In this document: positions 45,577-57,736 of the stretch, piece after piece
How the letters are laid out: each line of letters opens with the position of its first letter
How positions within the stretch are numbered: the stretch's first letter is position 1
NCBI GenBank assembly: GCA_025716815.1
Contig: JAIXMN010000004.1
Location: 1,116,001 to 1,180,000 of the forward strand
Source of the DNA: Dichotomocladium elegans
Lineage: Eukaryota; Mucoromycota; Mucoromycetes; Mucorales; Lichtheimiaceae
Direction: 5' to 3'
Length of the DNA: 64,000 nucleotides
Notes under the pieces: model-generated
What the model saw: only the letters and a program-made list of their open reading frames with translations
Told to the model about the DNA's origin: nothing
The model's database searches: none
Made by a program: the position numbers and the translations under genes

Positions 45577-47946
45577 TTAGGCGGCGTCGAGCACCTCATC
45601 TCCGGCTGGAATAATACCGGGAGTGCCGAATTGTTGGATGCAAGCAATGGCTCCCATGAGGGCGCACATAAAGATGGAATGCAAAACTGTCCGGCGGAAG
45701 ATGTAACCTTCCTTGCCTTGCATTTGTAAAGTAGAAACACCGGTCGTCAAGGACTGTGGAGAAATCATTTTGGCAGTGACGGCACCGGCCGAGTTGGTAG
45801 ATGCCATCAAAACAGGGGAGAGGCCAATCTGACGGGCTGCAACCACCTGAAGATTGCCGAACAAGGAGTTGGCAGATGTGTCGCTACCGGATAAGAAGCA
45901 CGCCAACCAACCCAACCAAGCCGACAGGAAGGGGAAGGCATTTCCGACAGAGGAGATGGTGAGACCGATGGTGTACACAATGCCTAACGGTCGTACCATT
46001 AGTATCTTGATTAAATTTAGAATGACGTCTTATTACCTGAGTAATTGTAAAGATAAGCAAGAGCCATGATGAAGGACACGGTGAAGATTGGCTGCCAGAG
46101 CTGTTTGAATGTATCCAAGAGAGCCTTGGGAATGATCTTGGGGCTCGAGCCATAGGCAATAACGATGCAAATGAAAGGCACATTGGAAACTAAGATGGCG
46201 GTACCGGTAGCAAGAGGCTGGAAGGACCAGACAGCAGCGTACTTCTTTCCGTACAAAGTGAGCCAGACACGGTTATGAAGCTGTGGCCATTGAACAGAAA
46301 GAGCACCATGATTGGGAACCTTGACAAATGACCAGCTACAGAAAAATGTACTGTTAGATTGGATTCGGATCATCCTCATCATCATCTCTGCCACATACAT
46401 GATAACAATGACAATGATGAGAACCCAGGGACTCCAAGCAATGATAGATTCAAGAAGTCTGGGCTTTGCAAGGTCTTTGATAGGGTTGGTAGACATGAGG
46501 TTCTCTTCGGTGCCTTCAACAACGTGCTTAGCATGCTTCTCGCTGTCAGTTTTTCCGTCGATTGAAGCTTTATCCGTTGCACCTAAGCCGTTCTCGCTAT
46601 GCGTCACTTGGGCCTTCTCATCGTTGGAAGCACTGGTGGAGGCCTCGGCACCCACCTTGGCTTCTTCATCATTAGCTTCGCGCGAAGGTGCAAAAGTGCA
46701 TTCGTACTCCTGTCTGTACGGGGGTCTCCAGAACTGCAAGAAGCCGATCAAAGCAAGCAAGGAACAGAGACCGGCGATAAGGTCAGGAAGTTCTGGACCG
46801 ACCCAGTTTGCAAAGATAGCCTAGCAACAGAAATGAGAAGCTGTTCCAAGATCTATGGTAATGGGCGAGCAATAACACCCTCCATCAAGGTGTTTTTTTC
46901 CATTTACCTGGACACCGGCAAAAGCGATACCTGCTACGACAGCAGCTGGCCAGCACTCCATCAAACCAGCGCGAAGTCCTGCGTAAAAAGTAACAGCATA
47001 CAGTGGCAGAAAGACGGAAACAAAGGGAAGCTGGCGACCCATCATTGCGGAAAGGCTCATGACGGGCAATCCGGTGAGCTGGGCAAGAGTGGTGACAGGA
47101 ATACCCAATGCACCAAAGGCCACCGGGGTAGTATCAAAAATAAGCGTATATGTGAGCGCGTCAAGTTTATCGAAGCTACAGAAAAAATTAGCGTGAGATG
47201 TCGATGATTCATATTTCTTTCCAGGAGGAAAGGTCACTATACTCACCCTAATGAGACCATCAGCGCCGAGCAAATGGCACCCGGGGTACCGAAACCAGCA
47301 ACACCTAAATAAAGCAAAGCAAAAAGTCGCATATTGCTGCAGTTAGTAACAGCGATGGCGCTTCGATCTTTCCTAGATAGTTACCCTCCAAGAGAGCACC
47401 AAATGCATATCCAATCACCAGGAGGATCATGCGCAGATCGGGAGGAGTATAAGTGACGATCCATCGTCGGAAGATATCAAAGGAGCCAGATCGCACAGCG
47501 ATATTGTACACAAACCTAATAACGCACTCGTTAGTATATTATGTTCGCCTAGAGTTTAACTCGATCCGGGTAAAAGACCCTACATAGCGTTCACAACGAT
47601 CCACATGATGGGCCAGTTGGCAAAGACTATGCCATTTCCTATGGACTGGAACGCTTGTTGTGCCGGCATATGCCATCCAAATATAGCAATAAAGATACTA
47701 TGACACGAGTCAGACTATGTTGCTGGGGCGCCGAAATGCGCATTTTTACCATATGACAAGACCAATAAATGATGAGAAGTGGGCTGGAAGTCGAAACACG
47801 CCTAGGAAGACGAGGACAGCAAGAAGTGGTATGACACCAACAAAAAAGGAGCCTACAAGACTGCCGCGGATTGGGGCAAGTGGCTGGATAAAGAGTCCTT
47901 CATCGTAGGCTGATTGCGGAATAGGCGGTACGCTTGCCAACGACAT
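45577..47946 (-). CDS. L-lactate permease (LctP/LldP family)
   Basis: Eight exons: complement(45577..45983, 46037..46335, 46399..46820, 46908..47175, 47247..47304, 47385..47515, 47584..47697, 47750..47946), 631 aa, phases all consistent. Family signatures: LLEGVAGFGTPGAI, FDTTPVAFGALGIPVTTLA, SAWLGWLACFLSGSDTSAN, FGNLQVVAARQIGLSPVLMA. About twelve or more membrane spans. These are proton-coupled lactate/glycolate importers best known from bacteria. Compared with the bacterial protein (~550 aa), a hydrophilic, Glu/Lys-rich loop of about 85 residues (after QFWRPPYRQEYECTF) is inserted mid-protein, a candidate regulatory or ubiquitination loop. Intron density matches neighbours, so any transfer is old. 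Confidence 0.93.
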
Positions 47947-50685
47947 GGGTGTTGTAAGGTAAAGATTGTTTGGAAATCACACAAAGAAAAAGAAAAAGGA
48001 CGAGTGAATGGGGCATCCTATTTTATATATTTCCAACAATAGATCAGAAAAGGCGCGCTTGCATAGGGGTGGCAGCATGAAGGATAGTCGGAATTGAACT
48101 TTCCCTGCAACGTTTAAGTTTTTTTTTTTATTTCGTTGAGATAACATGGTCGTCCACAGTGGGAGCAACCGGGCTAGTTTCAGTTGAGGCACTGAATAAG
48201 GAAAGTGGCAGCTTCTTCCCCACACTTTGCGTGGCACGTGAGTTACATAATGTGAATGGGAAAACAGGACATGTAAATAACGGGATTTTTAGACCTATTA
48301 GGTTTGTCCATTAATGTGCATGGGAAAGGGGTTTATGGTCATCTGACTAACAAACATTCTGAAGATGGTAAAGCTAAGCTCCGAGACGATCTTTTCTGTG
48401 CGACAAAAGTCATACGTTTGCCGTATTTGGTGGGAAAAAAGCTCCAAAGAGGCGACCTGGATCTGCCCCGAGAACGGAAGTGCTGTGTTTGTGACTCGTC
48501 GTTTTCAGAAAGTAAGAGAAGCATGGGATCCGGTATCTGCCGATGACACGATGATGACAGAAAAGAGACGATTATCAAAAGGAAAGGCGTTCGACTTCTT
48601 GGTAAAAAGCAACAATCAAACTGATGTGTAGATAAGCGGTACATGTACATATGCCATATACAGCACCATTCCCTCCCCGCAGCAAAATGGTTTTCTCCAC
48701 AAAGCGAGTGACAGACGTTCTTTCCAGAGAAATGTCACCTTACACAATCAAGAGTTCGGTTAGCGATTTTTGTGGGGTTCTCCGGACGGAGAGTAGAGTT
48801 GCTAATCAAGAGAGCCATCGATAGGACCCGGTCGGCCCCGCTTGCTGGTTTATTTTGGCATTTTCCAAAGGCCCCTCCCCCTTTTTCTTCATAGGGCAAA
48901 ATTGTCTCGAAGTAAAAAAAAAAACCATCACGCCATTCATTCTAGTCAATGTCACTGTCTGCCTAGAAATCAGAATTTTGTGAATTTCCGAGTCGATTGC
49001 GACTAGCGACGATCCCGTATAATAAAACAGAAGCATCTTTAGAGTATATGAATTTGTTTAATTCCTTTATCTCCTTTACTGGGACAAAGTCCACTCACGG
49101 ATTGCTTCCCACGGCGTTTCAATCAATTAACGGTACACATGCACAATGGATCTGTGTTCTTGTCCTTATTATAAACGGGAAAAAAAAACTTGTGCGATTG
49201 CAGCACTGCCGTTTCCTATACGGGAGACAACCTCTCGTAACCGATGCGGGGCGTTAGTAAGACCAATTTAAGTAACAAAGCCGTGATGTGTACGTTGCTA
49301 CAGAAGAGGCCCTTTTATGAATCTTGGAGCAGCACCACCGGCCTGAAGAATAGGATGTACTCATGCGAACAAGATCTTAAGCGCTCACACCTTCCCCATC
49401 CCGTTTTCCACGTCTTATAACCAGCTTCTTCACGCAGTCGCACAATCTTTACTTCGTATGCGGGCTTTTGTCGTATTGCCCCACCGTCCTTCTGTAACAC
49501 ATGAGAAGAAGAAGCTACCCCACCTTCGCGGTGTTATCTATTTCGCAGCGGACCTCCGTTTTAAAAATGAAAGCAAGCCCATTATTCACATGACATTCGG
49601 ATTATGAACTCATTCCGTTCTTTCTGTACGGATCGATCTAACTTTGGTATGCTGTTCTTAAAACCAGTGCACGACTAACTCCACAAAACGGGGGGTTTTG
49701 GAAGCGACTAAATTCCTGGTGATGTGACGCGGGGAAGTCGTGCGCGCACAGAAATACTATTTATTAAACAAGATCCCCCTTTTTAAATTCGTTTTTTTTT
49801 TTCAACTATTTCACTTGCTGGTAGACTACCACTGGACGATGGATATTTTAGTTTGTATGCCTCTATGAACACTCCACTGTTGTTCAAATGATTGTACTGC
49901 TTTCGACTGACGTTTAGGAACTTTGCAAGATCGTTATATATTGGAGAAGATATAGTAGCTTATGAAACTAGAAGGACATCCTTTATTGTATTAAACACAT
50001 AGCTATGGTGCCGGCCAGACCTTTTTATTTCTTAGGATTGTTAACCTTGTATAAAACAAGTTCCTTACGCCCACCCAGGGCAAGTCACTAGTACCGGCGT
50101 ACGCGATACGTATGTATGTGGCACGTGCATTGACCCCAAAATCTCAGGTGATACAGAGCTGGGCTCCCAGCTTTTTCGACCTCCACATATATTGAGAAAA
50201 AAAGGTGTCCAAGAGCAATAGACGCAAGATTTAGTGCTTTCATATTCAATAGACATATTGTATTAAGGGGAAAATCAAATAAGCTAGAGCAACTGATACG
50301 ACATCGAGCTGTTGTGTAGGCAAATAGAATTATTGGCGTTGGGCGGTACTTTTGTTTCAGTGCACTCGCCCCCCTTGCGCACCCCTGCCCGTCCGCCATT
50401 TGCATAGAAGCGCATATGTTATGGTATGCCTATGTACATACGATATCGACCTCGTTACGGGTTCAATATGGATCGACTTGAGACTAACACGCTTGACTAG
50501 CCTCCTGTCAACGTGAAGCAGTGGCTTCGGCATCTGATTGTCGTGGGAAAGTCTTACCCAAAAGTAGTAATGAGTAGTACACAATGCTAGGAGTGCGCGG
50601 TCCACACCAGCAAGAAGAAAAGGCTGAATCCACTTGTTTCATCTCTTTTTCTCTTTTATTCGTATTCGTTCCTACGCTTTTTTCG
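47947..50685. other. Divergent intergenic region
   Basis: 2.7 kb between lactate permease (-) and glutamate dehydrogenase (+) start codons. No gene is supported: the overlapping plus-strand frames around 48304-48631 and minus-strand frames around 50065-50605 have no family or splice support. It is long for this window and may contain regulatory DNA for both metabolic genes. Confidence 0.5.
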
Positions 50686-52781
50686 ATGGCTTCGCTTTTG
50701 AAAAGAATTCCTAGATCGTCTGTAGTGTAGGTCACCATGGCATTGCCCATTGTATCTAAGGAAGTATCTTGCTCACTCGACCCTACAAAGCACCGCCGCT
50801 CGTGGAGTCAATGTCGCTCCGTTCCTTTTGCGCCGGATGACAACAGGTCTGTAACACGGCTGCTATGTTCTTTACAGAATCGGTTGCGTGCTGACTTGTG
50901 TTATTTTTCCTGTAGCGGCCACTCAGACAGCATGCGAACCACACGAGCCCCATTTTCTGCAGTCGGTGGAATCGTATTTTGATAGAGCGGCAAAGCTCAG
51001 CGGCGTTTCTGAGGGTACTCTTGGGCACATTCGCGCTGTCGATAGTGTTCTAAGAGTCACGTTTCCTATCGAATTGGATGATGGAAGCACGGAGGTGATC
51101 GAAGGTAAGCTGGTGAATTTTTCCTTTTTTCTTCTTTACGTGCGGTAGGTTAAGTTTGACTCATTTTTTAGGTTACCGCGCACAACATTCGCGTCACCGT
51201 CTCCCTGTGAAGGGCGGTATCCGGTACTCGGAGGAGGTCGACTTGCAGGAGGTTGAAGGTAAAAGATGATCAATGTAGAACCTCGTCCACGCTTGTTCTC
51301 ACCAGGACGGCGTTCATCCATAGCCTTGGCTTCCCTCATGACGTACAAGTGTGCAGTCGTTGACGTCCCATGTAAGCTCAAGCCTTCAATCTACCCCGCC
51401 CTTTTTCTTTCCCCGGAGTAAATGATGTACGTACTAACCCCTGCAATCAAGTCGGAGGAGCCAAGGGTGGTATTAGAATAGACCCAAAGCGTTACACATT
51501 GGACCAGCTGGAACGAATTACCCGCCGCTATACGATGGAGCTCTGCCAAAAGAAATTCATTGGTCCCGGTGTGGATGTCCCGGCTCCTGATGTCGGCACT
51601 GGCCCCAGGGAAATGTCATGGATCATGGATACATACCGCCAATTTAATCCAGACGATGTCAATGCAGCTGGTTGTGTAACTGGGAAGCCCCTATCTCAAG
51701 GCGGTGTTCGCGGTCGTACGGAGGCTACCGGTCTTGGCGTTTACTATGCATGTATCTAGTACCGGGGTGAAGACGATGTTATATATCTAACATGTCAAAA
51801 ATATACAGGGCATTCGAGAGTTTCTTTCGTATCCTGAGGTCCAGGAGCGCACTGGATTGAGTGGAAAGATCAAAGATTCTTCGGTGATCATCCAAGGTTT
51901 TGGTAACGTCGGTTACTATGCTGCTAAGTTCTTTGAAGCCAATGGGTAAAGGGCGAAAGCCGGGCACTGGACGCAAATGCAAGGGAGCGGTCATCTTACT
52001 GACAATGAATTTTCAAGCGCACGCGTAATCGGCATTGGCGAGCGCGATTGCTCCATTTACGACTCTGATGGTCTGGATATTGAAAATCTCTTCAAGCACC
52101 ATCGTGAGACCGGAAGCTTCCGCGGTTTTTCGGACAAGGCAGAGATCATGGATGTGCCTGCTGATGTTCTTGAAAGAGAGTGCGATATCTTGATTCCCGC
52201 CGCACTTGAGCGCCAAATTGGTCTTCGCAACGTGGACAAGATCAAAGCCAAACTTATTGGTGAAGCTGCCAACGGACCCATGACGCCCGGAGCCCACGAG
52301 GTACTGGAGAAACGTGGCGTTGTAGTCGTGCCTGATCTCTTGCTAAATGCAGGAGGTGTCACCGTGTCATACTTTGAGTGGCTTAAAAACCTTTCCCACG
52401 TTCGCTTTGGCCGTATGAACAAGAAATGGGACGAGTCCGTTCGCACCAGGCTTTTGACACTTGTTGAGGAAAGCGCAGGCCGCGTGTTGACCCAAGCTGA
52501 GCGAAAACAGATTGTTCACGGTGCAGAGGAAGCTGACCTGATCTATTCTGGTCTCGAGGATACCATGATTAGCTCATGCGAAGGTAACTGGGAATTCCCC
52601 GCACCCTATGTGAACTCATGGGCTCAACTTTACTATAAATCCTTCACAACATTTATTATTTTTAGAGACACGCCAGACAGCCAATCTCAAGAATGTTAAC
52701 TATCGAACGGCTGCGTTCATTAATGCTATTCAAAAAATCGCTGCTGTGTACGAGGGCAGCGGGATGATCTTTATGACTTAG
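50686..52781 (+). CDS. Mitochondrial glutamate dehydrogenase
   Basis: Nine exons: 50686..50717, 50791..50846, 50916..51104, 51172..51258, 51324..51371, 51452..51747, 51809..51945, 52018..52583, 52666..52781; 508 aa. The N-terminus [20 protein letters not shown] followed by PFLLRRMTT is a mitochondrial presequence. Conserved blocks: [36 protein letters not shown] (catalytic Lys), [31 protein letters not shown] (NAD(P)-binding), [29 protein letters not shown]. It resembles the ~500-aa animal-type hexameric enzyme more than the yeast NADP enzymes. It interconverts glutamate and 2-oxoglutarate plus ammonium. Two donors are GTCTGT and intron 6 is GC-AG (GCATGT). Confidence 0.93.
51748..51808 (+). 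other. GC-AG intron in the glutamate dehydrogenase gene
   Basis: 61 nt with donor TACTAT|GCATGTATC and acceptor ATATACAG|GGCATT. This join restores GVYYGIREFL, the conserved family reading. A GT donor 4 nt downstream of the GC (GTATCT) breaks the frame. Confidence 0.7.
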
Positions 52782-53900
52782 ACAGAGTTACTCTGTACAT
52801 CTAACCATAAAATTCTACACTCTACTACTCGCTTTTTTACTAGCACATAAGTAAAAGAAATATAGATGGTGATATTGCGGATGACATGTAACATTCTCGA
52901 TGACATTTGCATCTGGCAAACGATAGTTGGATCGCTGCAGCGAGACTCTCGATACGTGGAAAAGAGATTGTGTCATTTACACGAATCATTATGGACAGCA
53001 AAAACCGGAAACGCCAATACACATACATACAATCTATTGGCCTTTCAACTGGATCTATGCACACTATGGTTTCTGCAAGCGGCAGTCACCCAAGCAAGAC
53101 CATCCCTATATGGGTCGGAAGAAAGAAAGACCTCTACAAAAGACAAAAAGAAAGGAACCTACCTTTACGGATTTCACACCATGCCAGCAACCACAACCAG
53201 CAGCTCGAAATATACAGACCAGTATATACGGCTACACCGTTTCTTTGCCACATTTTCATCGACTCGCTTAAGATTTGCAGACACCAACAATTGAAACACG
53301 TCAGATTGATTCAAGTGCAATCGCCTTTGTTGTTTCCGCATGATTACCACCATCGATTCTTAAACAAACATAGACACCTTTCCTGTTGCAATCCCTTCAT
53401 GACATTATCAAATTTTTGGCGAAACCTTGAATGCAGAACGTGCCTACCATGTAGAAAAAGAGAAGGATTTCTATCCCGCGTTTTTTGGGACGAGTTGCAA
53501 CATTTCAATGGTTAGTCCATTACAGCGGAGCGAGAGCAGATTTTATTAGAGCTAACAACTGTAAGTAAATGGGGTATTGCAGAGGACCAAATTTCATAGT
53601 CCTTGAACGTAGCAATTTCGAGGCTGTCTGATTTGCGTACAGAACATTGATGTCAATTGTGTGAAATAGACGATGTGGCTGCATGGTAAGTCCAAAATAA
53701 TTTTATTGATAACTGCCTACTTGAGAGTGAAAATCCAATAAAATCCTGTGGCAGACTATTTGTAAGCGCGGCAGTTGCTTGTTCTCGTGAAGCAAGATTC
53801 CCTGGTGGTCGCGGCCATCAGACATTCATATGTGAAGCGCATCGCACGATTAGTTGTTTGCTTTATATAAAATATATTCGTCGAGAATGACCAATCCAAG
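52782..53900. other. Intergenic region with a long unexplained open frame
   Basis: All three plus frames are unusually open between about 52866 and 53515; the longest (52907-53515) has no stop for 200 codons but starts at TTG, is rich in His/Ser/Arg and matches no family. I do not call it a gene. The rest contains only the glutamate dehydrogenase 3' flank and tRNA upstream sequence. Confidence 0.4.
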
Positions 53901-53982
53901 GTCACTTTGGCGGAGTGGTTAACGCGGTGCCCTGCTAAGGCATTGTCCTCTGGACGCGCAGGTTCGAATCCTGCAGGTGACG
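53901..53982 (+). tRNA. tRNA-Ser(GCU), copy 2
   Basis: 82 nt, identical to 19619-19700 (minus). Anticodon GCT at 53934-53936, long variable arm, box A TGGCGGAGTGG, box B GGTTCGAATCC, discriminator G, no intron. A T5 terminator follows directly. Confidence 0.96.
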
Positions 53983-56900
53983 CATTTTTGCTGCTCTCCG
54001 TTATCGGAGAATATATTATCAACCAATCAACGCTGTCCTTTATTTTATCCTTTCCCGTATCGCAAGATTTCGCTGACAAATTAAATGGCTAACAATACCA
54101 GCTATCGCTACCGCCAATGTCGCAGACATCTCCTCCTTCCTTCGTGAGGATCATTGATCCCCCTCTATCCTTTATTGCCAGCTTTTAACATATCAATTGT
54201 CTGTTCTTTACATACTATTTCTCATATTTGTATTCTCACATTGTTATATTGTTTGTTACTATGCTCCGTTGCCTAGCTTTAGTACTTCTCAAGAGCGATA
54301 GTATATATACGTTTATCAATTCGTAAAGTTAAGAGAACATCTCTTCTCCAATTCAGTTGTCCCTACATTTGGCCAAGGTTACTCCACCAAAACAATCGAA
54401 TATTTGAGAAAACTATGGCCAGCAGTCGAGGAGAAATGAAGGATATTTGTTATTACCAGATATAAGAATTTCTACAGTAGGTCTAAAGAATGAACAGGCG
54501 GGCAATTAAATTGAGGATTACTAAATGTAGACGTAGCAATAAAACCGGTCAAGCGAATAAATATAGCAGGAGTATCATAAAAACCATACGAGGGCATAGT
54601 CAGTTGCACTTGGCGAATAGAGTTTGGCTACATCTAAGAATGAATTGCGATGAATATGTATAACCACGAATATCAAATAAAGACAGAGGGTACTAACTAT
54701 CGAGGCTTTACGAATAATCCAAACGAGAAGGGATAGGGAGTTATTGAGAATTCGAATCGTCGCTTTAAACTTACTGGAAAAGGGGCATCGATCATCCGCA
54801 TAAGGGGGATCACAGCTCATATACAAGCTATAGTTCACTGTGCTTTCTTTCTGATTGGACTCCTGGTTTCCCTGCAGCACAATGCTAGCTTATTGATAGT
54901 GCATCCAGTCAATGCAAGATGCGTTTCGGTGAAAGAGGGGTCGTGAACTCTGAGGGCATATATTGATGGCTTTACGGATTTTGATGTTAAATAACAACAA
55001 ATGATTACATCCTTCGGTAGCTTTTACCTGGCGTTGTGTCTACTGCGAGCAAATCTGGAAAATCCGATGGCAACAGAAAGTCAAAGATGCTGAAAAAAGA
55101 AGGTGTCTATATCTGCGAGTCATACCGTAGTTAGAGGCTAGTACAAGGTGAGTCTCTCCAACAATCCTCTACCTAGTCACTCCTTATTATCCATTAGACT
55201 AATGAAAAACATCAGAAAGTGGAATGAAGCACAGGGGAAAAGCGTGCGTTAAAAAGAAAGCAATGGAATATTCTAGTAGCACCACAAGAGGCGCTATAGG
55301 TACAGACTTTTGGTCATTATTGATTGTAAAGCCTAGTTCTCATGAGAACCTGCATAGGGTCGTTTTTCGTTTTTCAATATAACAGTAACGATACCCGTTT
55401 TATGTTGCTCATTAGTATTATAGTGGTAAAGTTTGGCACGGCTACCGTAAACGAGCATCAGTAGATTACAGCAGTCGAAGCGCAATTCCTTATCGTCTGA
55501 AATGTTTGCCAAAGTGATCATAGCTATATGTGTTTCCTTCAAAATATTATAAAGCTACAGCACTTAATTTATTACACAAGATACACGGTGTAACCGCAGA
55601 TAATGCCGCGTTCAGAACAGATGGTTTTCTTCGCAGAAGAATGTGCGTATGGAGGTAAAATGAAGAGTGATTTTATTGAGAAAATGACAGGTGTGGCATG
55701 TCACGTATCCATGTTATGCGCTTACCTTTCTCAGTGAGGGATTCCCACAGATTGCATCCCCATTTTCATCCTGTCTGCTGATGTCGATCAGTCAGGAGCG
55801 TATAAAAACCCCCTGCACTACCCAGACACTCCGCATATTTTGCCTCCTCCATATGGCCATCCTGGGTACCTGACTAATAGTAGTTTTTTATCGTCTTGTG
55901 CAGGAAACCCATATCTAGGATTCCGACTGTCTGGGAGGCAGATTTCTCATCAAGACAAGTTCGTTTTCTTTTGCTTTTTTTTTAAAAAAAGAAAAAACGG
56001 TTTAGCAGCTCTTGACCAGTAGGAGTAAAGAGAATGTTGTATTGCATTGGAAGACGATCAACCACATATCATGATCAGGTAAGTAGTACATAAATTTCAA
56101 ATATGTTCACTCCAGGAAAAAATGAGAGAGGTATGAAAGGGACATGGGCTAATTGGCTAGAGCATGTGTTGATTGATTGCAAAAGATTTGAAGGAGTCCA
56201 ATGTAGCGGGAGAGGCATAGATCTGAAAGAGAGGACTAAGTGGCAGCTTTATGCAATTTCCAGCGCTTAATACGGCGCAGGCTTTCTTAGGGCTCTGGAA
56301 AATAGATTGGATTAGGGGCAATACGACTGGCCTTGTCTGTGAAATGGTGCAAACTTACTGTGGCTAAGAACATGCAAGAGTTGGTCGAGGAAAGTGTGAA
56401 GCGTTACTTGGTGCTCTTCCGGGAAAAAGACATCAATTTATATTCAACAGCACTTACGCAAACGTCTTTGGTGTGGGATGCTTATTGTTAACTACATTAA
56501 TATGCCGGGTAGATAATGCGGTAGCCTCAACCTGTGATATCTCACTTGATCCGCAATTGTAGCAGTAGACTGGCTTTGGGTGCGGCATGTAGATATAGAG
56601 GTAAAGGAAGAATAATAAGACAGATTTTTTTATGGGGATTTGCGGGGCGAGGATGTGGGTTTTTTATGCATTCCCAAAGTACAATGGGAGTTTGTCCAAA
56701 CAAGGCGATTGCAAAAAGAGTTCCAAAGACAGATAAAAGCCGAAATGCTATCTCAGAAGTCTCGGTTTTACAAAAATAGTAAGTCAGGGATAATGTTGAA
56801 GTACATCGCACCGAGATTAAAGTTGAATGTTGAAAATGCCCATATTTTCGTTCTTCCCTAACCAATGCCGGCCCCAATGTCCCCAAAATGCGCTCAATAA

Positions 56901-57736
56901 AGTGCTCTTGGAGCTCTGCATCGCTGGACCTGTGTGGGTTTCTTAATTCATATTACGATTGTGCCCCGTCGTGCTGGACAACATATTTTTCTGATATGAA
57001 TGTACGCATTCGATCGATGATATCCGTAACCACAACCTTACGACTACCCTTTTGCAATATATATATATACTATCCGAATGATCAGTGTCACTTTATAGGA
57101 AAAAGACAACAGTGTATGACCGCGACCGGCATTGCAGAGAGAGTAGGAATTCCTCATGGAGGAGGTGGTTTCCAGGACTTCGTCATCAACGGCGCATCCC
57201 TGACCATCTTCGGGTTGGTATTTACATTTAGAAAGAATAATTTTAGGGTTTTACTTAGGAGCGGGGGATCGCCAATGCCACGCCTATGGTTGTTAGGGGG
57301 AACAATCCATCGGTTATGCAAATACCACGTGGGGGTTGTAGGTTACGGTCTTCCAGCAAAAGTGAGAGGATTGCAGGTTTATTCAGCGGTGATAGCCTTC
57401 AGCAACGATTCTTATTTTCTTTGGATGCAGTACGCTTTCAAAATTAAGGGCTGCGGGCTGCGGTTAACAGGTGAATGGGGAAGCAGGAACCATCCCTGTG
57501 CGCACACACCTCCGACACCCACGCAAATATCGAACGTCGTAGCAATTTGCATAAGCAGGTCTCGGAGCAAAAGCCAATCCTGGAATACTGCTGGGAGAGA
57601 AGAAAAGTGGTAATTTATCTGTGCACTCTTCCCCATTTATGGTAAAATAAAGTAGATTATGTATGACTCCCCTAAGTCTACGTAAATAACAGCCCTCCTT
57701 GATATTTTACACACAGCATCATCATCATTATTATTC
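53983..57736. other. Gene-poor region
   Basis: 3.7 kb with no supported gene apart from the repeat at about 54300-54385. The plus-strand frame at 56888-57613 (241 codons, ATG) is the longest; it is Cys/Gly/Ser-rich, has no recognisable domain and overlaps equally open frames, so I do not call it. A TATA-rich tract lies at 57058-57072. Confidence 0.45.
54300..54385. repeat. Dispersed repeat near tRNA-Ser (copy 2)
   Basis: Partner of 19350-19440 with similarity over about 85 bp, in the same plus-strand orientation although the two tRNA genes point in opposite directions. It lies about 320 bp downstream of this tRNA. Confidence 0.45.

Noticed and set aside
46312..46824. 170-codon plus frame
   Set aside because: Antisense shadow of a lactate permease exon.
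53907..54092. Open frame MAEWLTRCPAKALSS over the tRNA
   Set aside because: It is a translation of tRNA-Ser; the antisense frame at 19398-19721 is the same artefact.
56888..57613. 241-codon plus frame starting with ATG
   Set aside because: No domain, overlapping equally open frames, Cys/Gly/Ser bias; no splice or promoter evidence.
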